A stretch of 64,000 nucleotides of DNA, taken from Frigoribacterium sp. VKM Ac-2836. GTDB taxonomy: Bacteria; Actinomycetota; Actinomycetes; Actinomycetales; Microbacteriaceae. The notes under the pieces are model-generated. The model saw only the letters and a program-made list of their open reading frames with translations. It ran no database searches and had not been told where the DNA came from. The stretch lies in assembly GCF_013248995.1 (NCBI RefSeq), contig NZ_JABRPK010000003.1, forward strand, positions 53,422 through 117,421. Direction: 5' to 3'. A program made the position numbers and the translations under genes. Shown one piece after another: positions 52,526-60,341 of this stretch (positions within the stretch are counted from its first letter, which is position 1; every line of letters starts with the position of its first letter).

Positions 52526-53266
52526 TCAGGTCGCGGCCCAGAGCGCCCGGTAGTACGCGGTGCGGACGGGGTCGTCGGCGACGCCGTAGGCGTCGAGGAA
52601 GGTCTGCTCGAAGCCGGGCCCGTAGTTCCAGCCGAGGCTCATGGTGGCCACCGCGATGTCGGCCCAGCGGTCGGCGACGCCGAGGGCGTCGAAGTCGACG
52701 TGCCCCGACCAGAGGCCGTCGTCGCCGATCAGCGTGTTGGGCACGCACGGGTCGCCGTGGCAGACGACGAGGCGGTCGATCGGTGGCGGGTCGCCGAGTT
52801 CCGGAGGCGCGGTGCGAGCTCTCACGCTGGTCGCGATCCGGTCGTCCACCGACCAGCTGAAGGGGCACTCGTCGACCGGCAGCACGTCGTGCAGTCGCCT
52901 CAGCCCCCGTCCCGCCTCGCGCACGGCGGTCGTCGGGTCGGCGGCCCAGAGCAGGTCGACGGCGCTGCGTCCCGGCACACCCGCGGTGACGAGGTACTCG
53001 CCGTCGTCGTCGCCGCCGATCTCGAGCACCCGCGGGGCCGGGGTGTGGTCGACGACCCAGCGCAGCCGCATCTCTTCCGCGTGCAGGTCGAGTCCGCTGC
53101 CGTGCGGTGCCCACTTGGCGAAGCGTCGGGTCGGCCCGTCGCCGAGCCGGTACGTGGTGCCGCCGGCCTCGTTGCGCCACACCGCGGTGATCGCGTCGCC
53201 ACCCGCAGCCGTGACCACCGCCTCCGGAACCTCGAACTCGGGGTCTGGCCGGTTCTGCGTGAACAT
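52526..53266 (-). CDS. APH-type phosphotransferase (aminoglycoside 3'-phosphotransferase family)
   Basis: 246 residues, kinase-like fold. The catalytic loop HGDPCVPNTL and the metal-binding VDFDALGVADRWADIA are those of APH(3')-type enzymes; the N-lobe Lys is in RRFAKWAP and AEEMRLRW supplies the Glu. Role by family: ATP-dependent phosphorylation of aminoglycosides or, in many soil actinobacteria, of unrelated small molecules. Resistance cannot be claimed from sequence. The ATG is preceded by GAGACT with a 6-nt gap. One decamer is read as TAPPEL. Confidence 0.85.
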   Translation of the reverse strand: MFTQNRPDPEFEVPEAVVTAAGGDAITAVWRNEAGGTTYRLGDGPTRRFAKWAPHGSGLDLHAEEMRLRWVVDHTPAPRVLEIGGDDDGEYLVTAGVPGRSAVDLLWAADPTTAVREAGRGLRRLHDVLPVDECPFSWSVDDRIATSVRARTAPPELGDPPPIDRLVVCHGDPCVPNTLIGDDGLWSGHVDFDALGVADRWADIAVATMSLGWNYGPGFEQTFLDAYGVADDPVRTAYYRALWAAT

Positions 53267-53326
53267 GCCCCGAGTCTCGCACCCGCACCCCTGCCCCGCC
53301 CCCGATGCGGTTGCCGCCCGGCCGAG

Positions 53327-53580
53327 GTGTGCAATTCGCGACGACCGGCAGGTGATCGGGGCCGTGGGGCGAAGGTGAGCGGCGTGGCGCGCGGCGGTTG
53401 TCGGGTTCGGCACGCGAGGTGAGGAGGCGCGGGTCGGGTTCGGCACGCGAGGTGGGGAGGCGCGGGTCGGGTTCGGCACGCGGGGTGAGGAGGTGAGGAG
53501 GCGCGGGTTCGGCACGCGAGGTGAGGAGACGAGGAGGCGCGGGTCCGGTTCGGCACCCAAGCCCGGGAGGCGCAGCCCAG
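53327..53580 (+). repeat. Composite repeat with ~33-bp tandem units (second large copy)
   Basis: GTGTGCAATTCGCGAC (53327-53342), GAGCGGCGTG, then GTCGGGTTCGGCACGC at 53400, 53433 and 53466 (33-bp period), followed by more degenerate units to 53580. Exact decamers at 53423, 53456, 53497 and 53533. Same order of parts as the element at 45547, about 7.8 kb away. The 384-bp gap holds nothing else except a terminator hairpin. Confidence 0.9.
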
Positions 53581-53599
53581 GCGTCCGGGAACGACGGAA

Positions 53600-53625
53600 C
53601 GGGCCGCCCCCGAAGGGACGGCCCG
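53600..53625 (-). terminator. Hairpin terminator of GlsB-like gene
   Basis: CGGGCCGCCCC (53600-53610) pairs with GGGACGGCCCG (53615-53625) with one mismatch and a 4-base loop, 25 bp beyond the stop on the minus strand. Confidence 0.65.
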
Positions 53626-53650
53626 CTCTGTCGAACTGCGGGGGAGCTGC

Positions 53651-53920
53651 TTACGCGCGGCTGCCCTTGCGGCCGGTGATGAAGCCCCAGATGACGAGGA
53701 CGACGAGCGCGCCCAGGATCGCGATGATCCAGCTCTGGATGCTGAAGAAGCCGTCGTAGCCGACGTTGAAGACGGCTCCGCCGATCCAGCCACCGATGAG
53801 GGCGCCGATGACTCCGAGGACGAGGGTGGCGATCCAGCCGCCACCCTGCTTGCCGGGGAGGATGAGCTTGGCGATGGCGCCGGCGATGAGGCCGAGGAGG
53901 ATGAAGGCGAGGAAGCCCAT
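53651..53920 (-). CDS. GlsB/YeaQ/YmgE family stress-response membrane protein
   Basis: 89 residues with three short membrane helices: MGFLAFILLGLIAGAIAKLILPG, GGWIATLVLGVIGALIGGWIGG and SWIIAILGALVVLVIWGFITG. This is the transglycosylase-associated (YeaQ/GlsB) layout. ATG with AAGGAA 6-7 nt upstream. Function is unknown beyond induction by envelope or alkaline stress in relatives. Confidence 0.92.
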   Translation of the reverse strand: MGFLAFILLGLIAGAIAKLILPGKQGGGWIATLVLGVIGALIGGWIGGAVFNVGYDGFFSIQSWIIAILGALVVLVIWGFITGRKGSRA

Positions 53921-54009
53921 GATGTGTTCCTTTTCGTTTGGTGCGCGGATTGCGCTGGTACTGCTGAGACGGTCGGGATCGGGTGCGTGCCAGCGGGGTC
54001 TGTGTGACG

Positions 54010-54060
54010 GCCGCATGCGAAGAGGCCCGTGAGAAGGTCGTCCTCTCGGGCCCCTGCGGC
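54010..54060 (-). terminator. Nested hairpin after small basic protein gene
   Basis: GCCGCA (54010-54015) and TGCGGC (54055-54060) enclose GGCCC/GGGCC and GAGA/TCTC pairings. It begins 9 bp beyond the stop at 54069 on the minus strand. Confidence 0.5.
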
Positions 54061-54068
54061 TGAGAGGA

Positions 54069-54281
54069 CTAGTGCGCGGCCTTGCGGGCCTTCTTCACCG
54101 CGGCCTTGCGGGCCTTGGTGACGTCCTTCTTGGCCTGGGCACGTGCCTTCTTCACCTTGGGGTCGTTCCAGAACGAGCCGAAGAAGTTGCTGATCTCCTT
54201 GTAGCGGCCCTTTCCGGCCTTGGCGCCGTAGGTGTACGCGAGGAACGCGATGAGGGCGATGACGAGGTACTTGAAGCGCAT
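54069..54281 (-). CDS. Small Lys/Ala-rich protein with N-terminal membrane helix
   Basis: 70 residues. MRFKYLVIALIAFLAYTYGAKAGKGRYKEI has one hydrophobic helix; the rest is highly basic, ending KKARAQAKKDVTKARKAAVKKARKAAH, resembling histone-H1-like tails. The pattern is like small actinobacterial YtxH-type proteins. GGGAGG upstream of the ATG supports translation. Likely a membrane-tethered nucleic-acid- or polyanion-binding peptide; function unknown. It lies upstream of the GlsB-like gene on the same strand but with its own hairpin between. Confidence 0.75.
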   Translation of the reverse strand: MRFKYLVIALIAFLAYTYGAKAGKGRYKEISNFFGSFWNDPKVKKARAQAKKDVTKARKAAVKKARKAAH

Positions 54282-54503
54282 GTGGTGGTCCTCCCAGTGG
54301 GACGTTCTTGTCGTTCAGGGGTGACGCTATTCCTCCTGAGAGTTTTCTGTAACAAATCGGATTCGCGGGAAGCACTCGGTGTTCGCTTTTGTCCTCTCCG
54401 CCGTGCCGGTCCTCCGCCGGGCGACAGGTGTCGTATAGCAGTGTCCGAGGGCCACGACACACCCCCGCCGCACGGCCGAAACACCCCGGCAACACCCCCT
54501 GGC

Positions 54504-54509
54504 TACCGT
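54504..54509 (+). promoter_or_regulatory. Leaderless -10 box of ATP-grasp gene
   Basis: TACCGT, 6-nt gap, ATG at 54516, no ribosome binding site. It marks the first gene of a three-gene operon. Confidence 0.5.
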
Positions 54510-54515
54510 CGAGCC

Positions 54516-56279
54516 ATGGGAGAGCTCTTCGAGGGATACGCGACCGTCACGGGTGCCGCGACCCGACGGTCCGAGCCGCGCGGGGCCCGCGCGTCGGCCG
54601 CCGCGTGGGACGAGATGTTCGAGCGCGACGGCACGCCCCGTCGGGCGTACCACGAGATCCACGCGACCCTCGAGGGCATGACGCAGGACGACCTGCGGGG
54701 CCGCACGGCGGCGTTGGCCGACTCGTACCTGGCGCAGGGCGTCACCTTCGACTTCGCCGGCGAAGAGCGGCCGTTCCCGCTCGACGCCGTGCCGCGCGTC
54801 GTCGAGCACGCCGAATGGACCACCGTCGAACGAGGCGTGAAACAGCGCGTGAAGGCGCTCGAGGCGTTCCTGGCCGACGTCTACGGCCCGCAGACCGCCA
54901 TCGCCGACGGGGTCATCCCGGCGAGTCTCATCACGAGCTCGAGCCATTTCCACCGGCAGGCGAGCGGTATCGACCCGGCGAACGGCGTGCGCATCCAGGT
55001 GAGCGGCATCGACCTGGTCCGCGACGAGGCCGGCGCCTGGCGCGTGCTCGAGGACAACGTGCGGGTGCCGAGCGGCGTCAGCTACGTCATCTCGAACCGG
55101 CGCGTCATGGCGCAGACGCTGCCCGAGTTGTTCGTCTCGATGCGGGTGCGCCCGGTCGGCGACTACCCGAACCGGCTGCTGGCGGCCTTGAAGAAGAGCG
55201 CGCCGTCGGGCGTCGACGAGCCGACCGTCGTCGTGCTGACCCCCGGAGTCTTCAACTCCGCCTACTACGAGCACACCCTGCTGGCCCGCCTGATGGGCGT
55301 CGAGCTGGTCGAGGGCCGCGACCTCTACTGCTCGGGCGGCCGTGTCTTCATGCGGACCACCGGCGGTCCCGAACGCGTCGACGTGATCTACCGTCGCGTC
55401 GACGACGAGTTCCTCGACCCGCTGCAGTTCCGGGCCGATTCGGTGCTCGGTTCCCCCGGCCTGCTGATGGCCGCTCGTCTCGGCACGGTGACGATCGCGA
55501 ACGCGGTGGGCAACGGCGTCGCCGACGACAAGCTCGTCTACACGTACCTGCCCGAGCTGATCCGCTACTACCTGGGCGAGGAGGCCCTGCTGCCGAACGT
55601 GCCCACCTGGCGGCTCGAGGACCCCGGCGCCCTCGACGAGGTGCTCGACCGGCTCGACGAACTCGTCGTGAAGCCCGTCGACGGTTCGGGCGGCAAGGGT
55701 CTCGTCATCGGCCCGGCCGCGAGCCGACGCGAGCTCGACGAGCTGCGCACGCAGCTGCGGCGTGACCCCCGGGGATGGATCGCGCAGCCGGTCGTGCAGC
55801 TCAGCACGATCCCGACCCTGGTGGACGACGGTCTGCGCGCGAGGCACGCCGACCTGCGGCCGTTCGCCGTGCACGACGGCGACGACGTGTGGGTGCTGCC
55901 CGGCGGACTCACCCGGGTCGCGCTGCCCGAGGGTCAGCTCGTCGTCAACAGCAGCCAGGGCGGCGGCTCGAAGGACACCTGGATCGTCGGCGGCGACGTC
56001 AACGCCTGGGCCGGTCACGACGTGAGCGCGCTGATCGCCGAGCAGACGACGCCGACCCTGTCGATCCCGGTCGTCACCCCCGAGCAGGTCGCCGAGGCCG
56101 CGGCCGCCGCGGCCGACCACAGCCCCGACCACGCGCCCCAGGACGACCCCCGCAACGACCAGCAGGCGCAACAGCAACAAGCGAAGGAGGCGCGGGCGGG
56201 GGCACGAAGCCGGCCCGCGCCTCCTGCGTCCCCGGTCCGCGACCACGGAGCCACACCGACCGAAGGGCCATCATGCTGA
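54516..56279 (+). CDS. Circularly permuted ATP-grasp type 2 protein
   Basis: 587 residues. Conserved sequences of the DUF404/DUF407 ATP-grasp family: DVYGPQTAIADGVIPASLI, GIDLVRDEAGAWRVLEDNVRVPSGVSYVISNRRVM, TPGVFNSAYYEHTLLARLMGVELVEGRDLY, ANAVGNGVADDKLVYTYLPELIRYYLGEE and VVKPVDGSGGKGLVIGP. Family proposals: an ATP-dependent carboxylate-amine ligase making a short peptide, always with alpha-E and transglutaminase partners. The last ~60 residues are low complexity (polyGln/Ala, then KEARAGARSRPAPPAS), encoded by an inverted decamer pair. It overlaps the alpha-E gene by 7 bp. Confidence 0.92.
   Translation: MGELFEGYATVTGAATRRSEPRGARASAAAWDEMFERDGTPRRAYHEIHATLEGMTQDDLRGRTAALADSYLAQGVTFDFAGEERPFPLDAVPRVVEHAEWTTVERGVKQRVKALEAFLADVYGPQTAIADGVIPASLITSSSHFHRQASGIDPANGVRIQVSGIDLVRDEAGAWRVLEDNVRVPSGVSYVISNRRVMAQTLPELFVSMRVRPVGDYPNRLLAALKKSAPSGVDEPTVVVLTPGVFNSAYYEHTLLARLMGVELVEGRDLYCSGGRVFMRTTGGPERVDVIYRRVDDEFLDPLQFRADSVLGSPGLLMAARLGTVTIANAVGNGVADDKLVYTYLPELIRYYLGEEALLPNVPTWRLEDPGALDEVLDRLDELVVKPVDGSGGKGLVIGPAASRRELDELRTQLRRDPRGWIAQPVVQLSTIPTLVDDGLRARHADLRPFAVHDGDDVWVLPGGLTRVALPEGQLVVNSSQGGGSKDTWIVGGDVNAWAGHDVSALIAEQTTPTLSIPVVTPEQVAEAAAAAADHSPDHAPQDDPRNDQQAQQQQAKEARAGARSRPAPPASPVRDHGATPTEGPSC
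56185..56225 (+). terminator. Decamer-pair hairpin inside the ATP-grasp 3' coding end
   Basis: AGGAGGCGCGGGC (56185-56197) and its exact complement (56213-56225) make a 13-bp perfect stem with a 15-base loop, about 50 bp before the alpha-E start. It is translated as the ATP-grasp tail, so ribosomes would open it; it may couple translation to continued transcription. Confidence 0.5.
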
Positions 56280-57199
56280 GCCGCATCGCCGAGAGCCTGT
56301 TCTGGATCGGCCGCTACATCGAGCGGTCGGACGGCACGGCGCGCATCCTCGACGTGCACCTCCAGCTGCTGCTCGAGGACCCCTGGATCGAGGAGGACGT
56401 CGCCTGCCGCAGCCTGCTCGCCGTGATGGGCAGCGACGCTCCCGAGGGCGACCTGGCGCGGGGCGACGTGCTGTCGATGCTCGCGGTCGACCGCCACAAC
56501 CCGGCCTCGATCGCCTACTCGCTCGGCGCCGCCCGCGAGAACGCCCGCCGGGCCCGCGAGATCGTCTCGACCGAGCTCTGGGAATGCCTCAACACGACGC
56601 GCGCCCGCATGCCGCGCAAGGTCGCCGACGACAAGGTGCACGAGTTCTTCGCCTGGGTGCGCGAACGCAGCGCGCTCGCCGTCGGCATCATCGAGAGCGC
56701 GACGAGCCGCGACGAGGTGTGGCAGTTCTTCACCCTCGGCCGGTCGATCGAACGGGCCGACATGACGGCCCGCCTGCTCGCCACCCGCACGCTGACCGAG
56801 GCGTCGGGCCCGTCGTGGACGACGATCCTGCGGTCGTGCGGTGCGTACGAGGCCTACCTGCGGACCTACCGGGGTGTGCCGAGCGCCCGCAACGCCGCCG
56901 AGTTCCTGCTGCTCGACCGGCTCTTCCCGCGCAGCGTGCTCTTCGCCATCAGCCGGGCCGAGGCCTGTCTGCGCGAGGTCGAGCCGACGACGCACCGGGT
57001 CGCGGCGTCCGACAGCGGCGTGCGCATCCTCGGGCAGATGCGCAGCGAGCTCGAGTTCCGGCCGATCGGCGACATCCTCGACGACCTGCCCGGGCAGATG
57101 GACACCGTGCAGGCCGCGACGAGTGCCGCGTCCGAGGCGATCCGTCAGCGGTACTTCCCGACGAGCGCCGCGCCCACCTGGGTGGGGGAGCGATCGTGA
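56273..57199 (+). CDS. Alpha-E domain protein
   Basis: 308 residues, entirely helical. MLSRIAESLFWIGRYIERSDGTARILDVHLQLLLEDP is the family-defining start, with FFAWVRERSALAVGIIESATSRDEVWQFFTLGRSIERADMTARLL in the middle. Alpha-E proteins always accompany circularly permuted ATP-grasp and transglutaminase genes; their biochemical role is unproven. It overlaps both neighbours (7 bp upstream; GTGA downstream). Confidence 0.93.
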   Translation: MLSRIAESLFWIGRYIERSDGTARILDVHLQLLLEDPWIEEDVACRSLLAVMGSDAPEGDLARGDVLSMLAVDRHNPASIAYSLGAARENARRAREIVSTELWECLNTTRARMPRKVADDKVHEFFAWVRERSALAVGIIESATSRDEVWQFFTLGRSIERADMTARLLATRTLTEASGPSWTTILRSCGAYEAYLRTYRGVPSARNAAEFLLLDRLFPRSVLFAISRAEACLREVEPTTHRVAASDSGVRILGQMRSELEFRPIGDILDDLPGQMDTVQAATSAASEAIRQRYFPTSAAPTWVGERS

Positions 57200-58041
57200 G
57201 CCGGCTGCGCATCCGGCACGTGACCGGTTTCTCGTACCAGGGCGAGGCGGTCGCGAGCTACAACGAGGCGCGCATGCTGCCGGCGCACACCGAGGGTCAG
57301 TTCGTGCTCTCGTCGCACCTGCGCATCGAACCGGTCGCCGCCTCGCACGAGTACGTGGACTACTGGGGCACGAGGGTGTCGTCGTTCGAGGTGCTGCTGC
57401 CGCACCGGCAGCTCTCGCTGACCGCGACCTCGCTCGTCGAGGTGCGGCCGCAGGCGCACCCGTCCGAGACGATCTCGTGGGCCGACCTCGCGGCGATCGC
57501 GGGGGCCAGCACGTCGTTCGTCGAGCACCTCGAGCAGACGCCCCTCACCGCGCCTCCCGCCGACCTGGCCGCGGTCGGCACCGAGGCACGAGCGACGAAC
57601 GTCGACCCGTGCGCCGCGGCGATGGCGATCTGCGAGACGGTCGGAGGCGCGGTGCGGTACCTGCCGGGCGTCACGAACGTCAAGACCACGGCCGCCGAGT
57701 CGTGGTCCGCACGGGCCGGGGTCTGCCAGGACATCGCCCACGTCACGGTCGGCGCCCTGCGTGCGGCGGGCATCCCGGCGCGCTACGTCAGCGGTTATCT
57801 GCACCCCAAGCCCTCGGCCGAGCTGCGCGAGACCGTCACGGGCGAGTCGCACGCCTGGGTCGAGTTCTTCTGCGGCACCTGGCACGGCTACGACCCCACC
57901 AACCTGATCGACATCGGCGAACGGCACGTGGTGGTCGGCCAGGGCCGCGACTACCGCGACGTACCGCCGCTGCGCGGGGTGTACGCCGGGTCGTCGAACA
58001 GCGAGCTCTTCGTCACCGTCGAGATCACCCGCGAGGCCTAG
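57196..58041 (+). CDS. Transglutaminase-like cysteine peptidase family protein
   Basis: 281 residues. An N-terminal beta-sandwich domain (RLRIRHVTGFSYQGEAVASYNEARMLP) and a transglutaminase core with catalytic Cys in ARAGVCQDIAHV, His in ESHAWVEF and Asp in GYDPTN: the triad is complete. It is cytosolic (no signal peptide). Third gene of the ATP-grasp / alpha-E / transglutaminase operon, so it probably cleaves or attaches the peptide product. One decamer is read as VGGAVRYL, between the substrate-side helix and the loop before the active site. A perfect palindrome follows the gene. Confidence 0.92.
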   Translation: MSRLRIRHVTGFSYQGEAVASYNEARMLPAHTEGQFVLSSHLRIEPVAASHEYVDYWGTRVSSFEVLLPHRQLSLTATSLVEVRPQAHPSETISWADLAAIAGASTSFVEHLEQTPLTAPPADLAAVGTEARATNVDPCAAAMAICETVGGAVRYLPGVTNVKTTAAESWSARAGVCQDIAHVTVGALRAAGIPARYVSGYLHPKPSAELRETVTGESHAWVEFFCGTWHGYDPTNLIDIGERHVVVGQGRDYRDVPPLRGVYAGSSNSELFVTVEITREA

Positions 58042-58052
58042 GCCCGGCTGAC

Positions 58053-58110
58053 CGAGATGTCACGACGTGCCGCTCAGCTCCGAAACTGAGCGGCACGTCG
58101 TGACATCTCG
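58053..58110. terminator. Perfect 25-bp-arm palindrome between convergent genes
   Basis: CGAGATGTCACGACGTGCCG plus CTCAG (58053-58077) is the exact complement of 58086-58110, with loop CTCCGAAA. It lies 11 bp after the transglutaminase stop and 27 bp before the 3' end of the opposing GH114 gene. Confidence 0.75.
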
Positions 58111-58137
58111 CCACAGCGTGGGACGAGGAGGCGCGGG

Positions 58138-59010
58138 TCAGCAGGCCGTGTAGGCGTGCGCCGAGTCGTCGGCCGGCACCAGGTCGTGGTCGCGCACGAT
58201 CGTCGAGGGGGCCGGGTCGAGTGCGTCGATCCGTGCGCAGACCTGCTCGACCGAGCCGCGCAGGGCGTCGGTGTACTCGACGTCGAATACCAGCCCGCCG
58301 AACACGTCCGTGTAGGCGTCGCATTCGTCGTAGCGGTCGCACTCCTCGGTGACGGCGAAGTCGTAGCCGACCTCGTCCCGGCCCCGGGTGCCGAGGTCGG
58401 CGGTGTTCTTCTGCGCCGTCGCGAGCCCGGCGGCGTGGGCCCGGGCGACGAGCAGGGTGGCGAAGGCGACCGCCTCGTCCTCGCCGAAGGCGCCCTCCGA
58501 GCGCGTCCACGAGTCGAGGTTGTCGAACTCCACCGCTCGGTACCCCGAGGTGGCGCAGCCCTCGATCGTCGAGGCCTGTCGTTCGGCGACGGCCTGCCGG
58601 TTCGTCTCGGTCGACAGGTCGAACAGGTGCTCGTCGGGCCAGCCCGGGTCGACCAGCGGTTCGCCGTCGGCGGTCCGCACGAGCAGCTCGTCCGGCCACT
58701 CCGCCCCGGGTTGGGTCTGGAACCCGTTCACGTAGCAGATGCCGTATGCGCCCTGGGCGGGATCGTCGGTGCTGTCGCGGGCGACGACGGTGGCTCCGTC
58801 GGGGACGGGTGACGCGCCTCCCAGTTGGTAGTCGAAGCGGGCGCCCTCGGGCGGCAGGTCGACGCCGTCGACCGCAGGGGTGCCCGGCGTCGCCACTGCG
58901 GACGAGGAGGCGCGCTCGGGGCGCTCACCGGCCTCGGCCCCGATGGTGGTGCAGCCCGTCACGGCGAGTGCCACGGCGACCAGGCCGACGAGTCCAAGGG
59001 GTGCGCGCAT
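58138..59010 (-). CDS. GH114-type lipoprotein (endo-alpha-1,4-polygalactosaminidase family)
   Basis: 290 residues. Signal peptide with lipobox LAVTGC, so the protein is a membrane-anchored lipoprotein. After a disordered Ser/Pro region, the domain FDYQLGG, ICYVNGFQTQPGAEWPDE, RAVEFDNLDSWTRSEGAF and GLATAQKNTADL shows the TIM-barrel glycoside hydrolase 114 pattern; Asp and Glu of VEFDN and the ICYVN strand are expected at the catalytic cleft. Family activity: hydrolysis of galactosaminogalactan-type polymers. Target here unknown. ATG preceded by TAGGCT with a 6-nt gap (59017-59022). Confidence 0.85.
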   Translation of the reverse strand: MRAPLGLVGLVAVALAVTGCTTIGAEAGERPERASSSAVATPGTPAVDGVDLPPEGARFDYQLGGASPVPDGATVVARDSTDDPAQGAYGICYVNGFQTQPGAEWPDELLVRTADGEPLVDPGWPDEHLFDLSTETNRQAVAERQASTIEGCATSGYRAVEFDNLDSWTRSEGAFGEDEAVAFATLLVARAHAAGLATAQKNTADLGTRGRDEVGYDFAVTEECDRYDECDAYTDVFGGLVFDVEYTDALRGSVEQVCARIDALDPAPSTIVRDHDLVPADDSAHAYTAC

Positions 59011-59016
59011 GCGGCG

Positions 59017-59022
59017 AGCCTA
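59017..59022 (-). promoter_or_regulatory. Leaderless -10 box of GH114 gene
   Basis: TAGGCT on the minus strand, 6-nt gap, ATG at 59010; no ribosome binding site. Confidence 0.5.
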
Positions 59023-59044
59023 GGGGATGCCCTCGGACGCGCCG

Positions 59045-59092
59045 TCGAGTGGACGCCGCACCGCCGCACATCGTGGTGCCTCGTCCACTCGA
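59045..59092. terminator. Palindrome, GTCCACTC family
   Basis: TCGAGTGGACGCCGCACC (59045-59062) pairs with GGTGCCTCGTCCACTCGA (59075-59092) with two mismatches. It lies between the GH114 promoter and the 3' end of the next minus-strand gene, for which it is correctly placed as a terminator. Confidence 0.5.
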
Positions 59093-59125
59093 AGGCGTCC
59101 TCCGGCGAGGGGGACTGCGGCGGCG

Positions 59126-60166
59126 TCAGGCGCTGTGTGTGAGCGGGGCCGACTCTTGCTCGGTGACGGCGGCGTCGGTCGGGCCGGCCAGGGCGGCGGC
59201 GGCCGACGCGGGCGTCCCCGTCGGAACTCGGCGCGAGGTCAAGAAGTCGAGGCGGGCGGCCTCGCGGGCGGACTCACGATCGAGTTCGGCCTGGCGGGCG
59301 GCGGCCCGGGCGGCCGACAGGGTGCGCGCGTTCTCCCGGGCGCGGGCGGCGGCGGCCGAGGAGGCGCGGCGTGCGCTCGCCCCCGTGGCCCGAGCGGCGA
59401 CGACGGCACCGGCCGCGGTGGCCCGGCTGCCGTGACGCACGCCGTCCCAGGTCGAGCGGGCGGCCGGTCGGGTGCGCGTCGCGACGGTGCCACCGGTCGT
59501 ACGGAACCAGGCGGCCACGACCGGCGTGGTGCGTCGGACCCACGCGACCACGGCCTGTGCGGCTCGGCGGGTGGCTCGGGCCGTGGCCCGACCGGCCCGG
59601 GCCAGGGCGTCACCGGTGGCGCGTGCGGCGTCCCCGACGCGGACGGCGGCGGACGAGAGGACGGGACGCACGCGGTCGGCGAGGCTCGGCCCCGGCGGTG
59701 TCGGTTCGAGCGCGCTCGGGGAAGTCGGCGCGGTCTCGATCGGCGTGCCCGTGGCGGGGGCGACGGCCGGAGTCGGCGCTGCGGCGACCACGGGGGCGGC
59801 GGCGAGGACGGCGGCGGCGGGCCGTCCTGCCGGGAGGTCCCGCGCCTCCTGAGGTGTCGCTCGAACGGTGACCGAGGCCGTCTCACGGACGACCTCGTGC
59901 TCGGGGGGGCGCGCCGGCTCGTCGCGCGGCAGGGCGCCGAGCACCCGGTCGGCCAGCCCGACGAGAGCGAGGGCGACGCCACCGACGGCGAGGGCGGCAC
60001 CGAGCAACCAGATGGCGATGGTGACGAAATCGAGGTCGCCGAGGGGCATGAAGCCGCCCGCGAAGAGGCCCAAGCTGACCAGGCGGAAGGTGGCCGCCAG
60101 GACGAGCGCCGCGCCCGAGACGAACATCGCCAATGCGACCCAGCCCGTGACTGCTGCCTTGCCCAT
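59126..60166 (-). CDS. Two-TM protein with long Ala/Arg-rich helical tail (uncharacterised)
   Basis: 346 residues from an ATG with GGGAGG 6 nt upstream; open frame beyond it is not coding. Two membrane segments at ~5-35 (VTGWVALAMFVSGAALVLAATF) and ~45-75 (FVTIAIWLLGAALAVGGVALALVGLA). Then a Pro/Ala linker, and from ~165 to 320 a very basic helix-forming stretch (ARATGDALARAGRATARATRRAAQ ... ARARENARTLSAARAAARQ). I recognise no family; the tail resembles membrane-tethered apolipoprotein- or histone-like repeats. Decamers are read as EARD and RASS. Confidence 0.65.
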   Translation of the reverse strand: MGKAAVTGWVALAMFVSGAALVLAATFRLVSLGLFAGGFMPLGDLDFVTIAIWLLGAALAVGGVALALVGLADRVLGALPRDEPARPPEHEVVRETASVTVRATPQEARDLPAGRPAAAVLAAAPVVAAAPTPAVAPATGTPIETAPTSPSALEPTPPGPSLADRVRPVLSSAAVRVGDAARATGDALARAGRATARATRRAAQAVVAWVRRTTPVVAAWFRTTGGTVATRTRPAARSTWDGVRHGSRATAAGAVVAARATGASARRASSAAAARARENARTLSAARAAARQAELDRESAREAARLDFLTSRRVPTGTPASAAAALAGPTDAAVTEQESAPLTHSA

Positions 60167-60341
60167 GCGACACCTCCCTGGTGGTGGGCGCGCGTCGCGG
60201 GTCGGGCCCGCGCGGACGTCCCCTGCGAATGTAACCCGGCCGAGGGCTCGACGGTAACCCGCCGCCTCGGACGCGCCGTTCCCGGACGATGCTCGGCTTC
60301 TGCGGGGGCTTCTCGCATTCGGGGCCGGGAGGATCACGTGC

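Noticed and set aside
52526-53266. Aminoglycoside resistance gene
   Set aside because: The kinase motifs support the APH(3') fold only; many environmental homologues act on other substrates, so resistance is not claimed.
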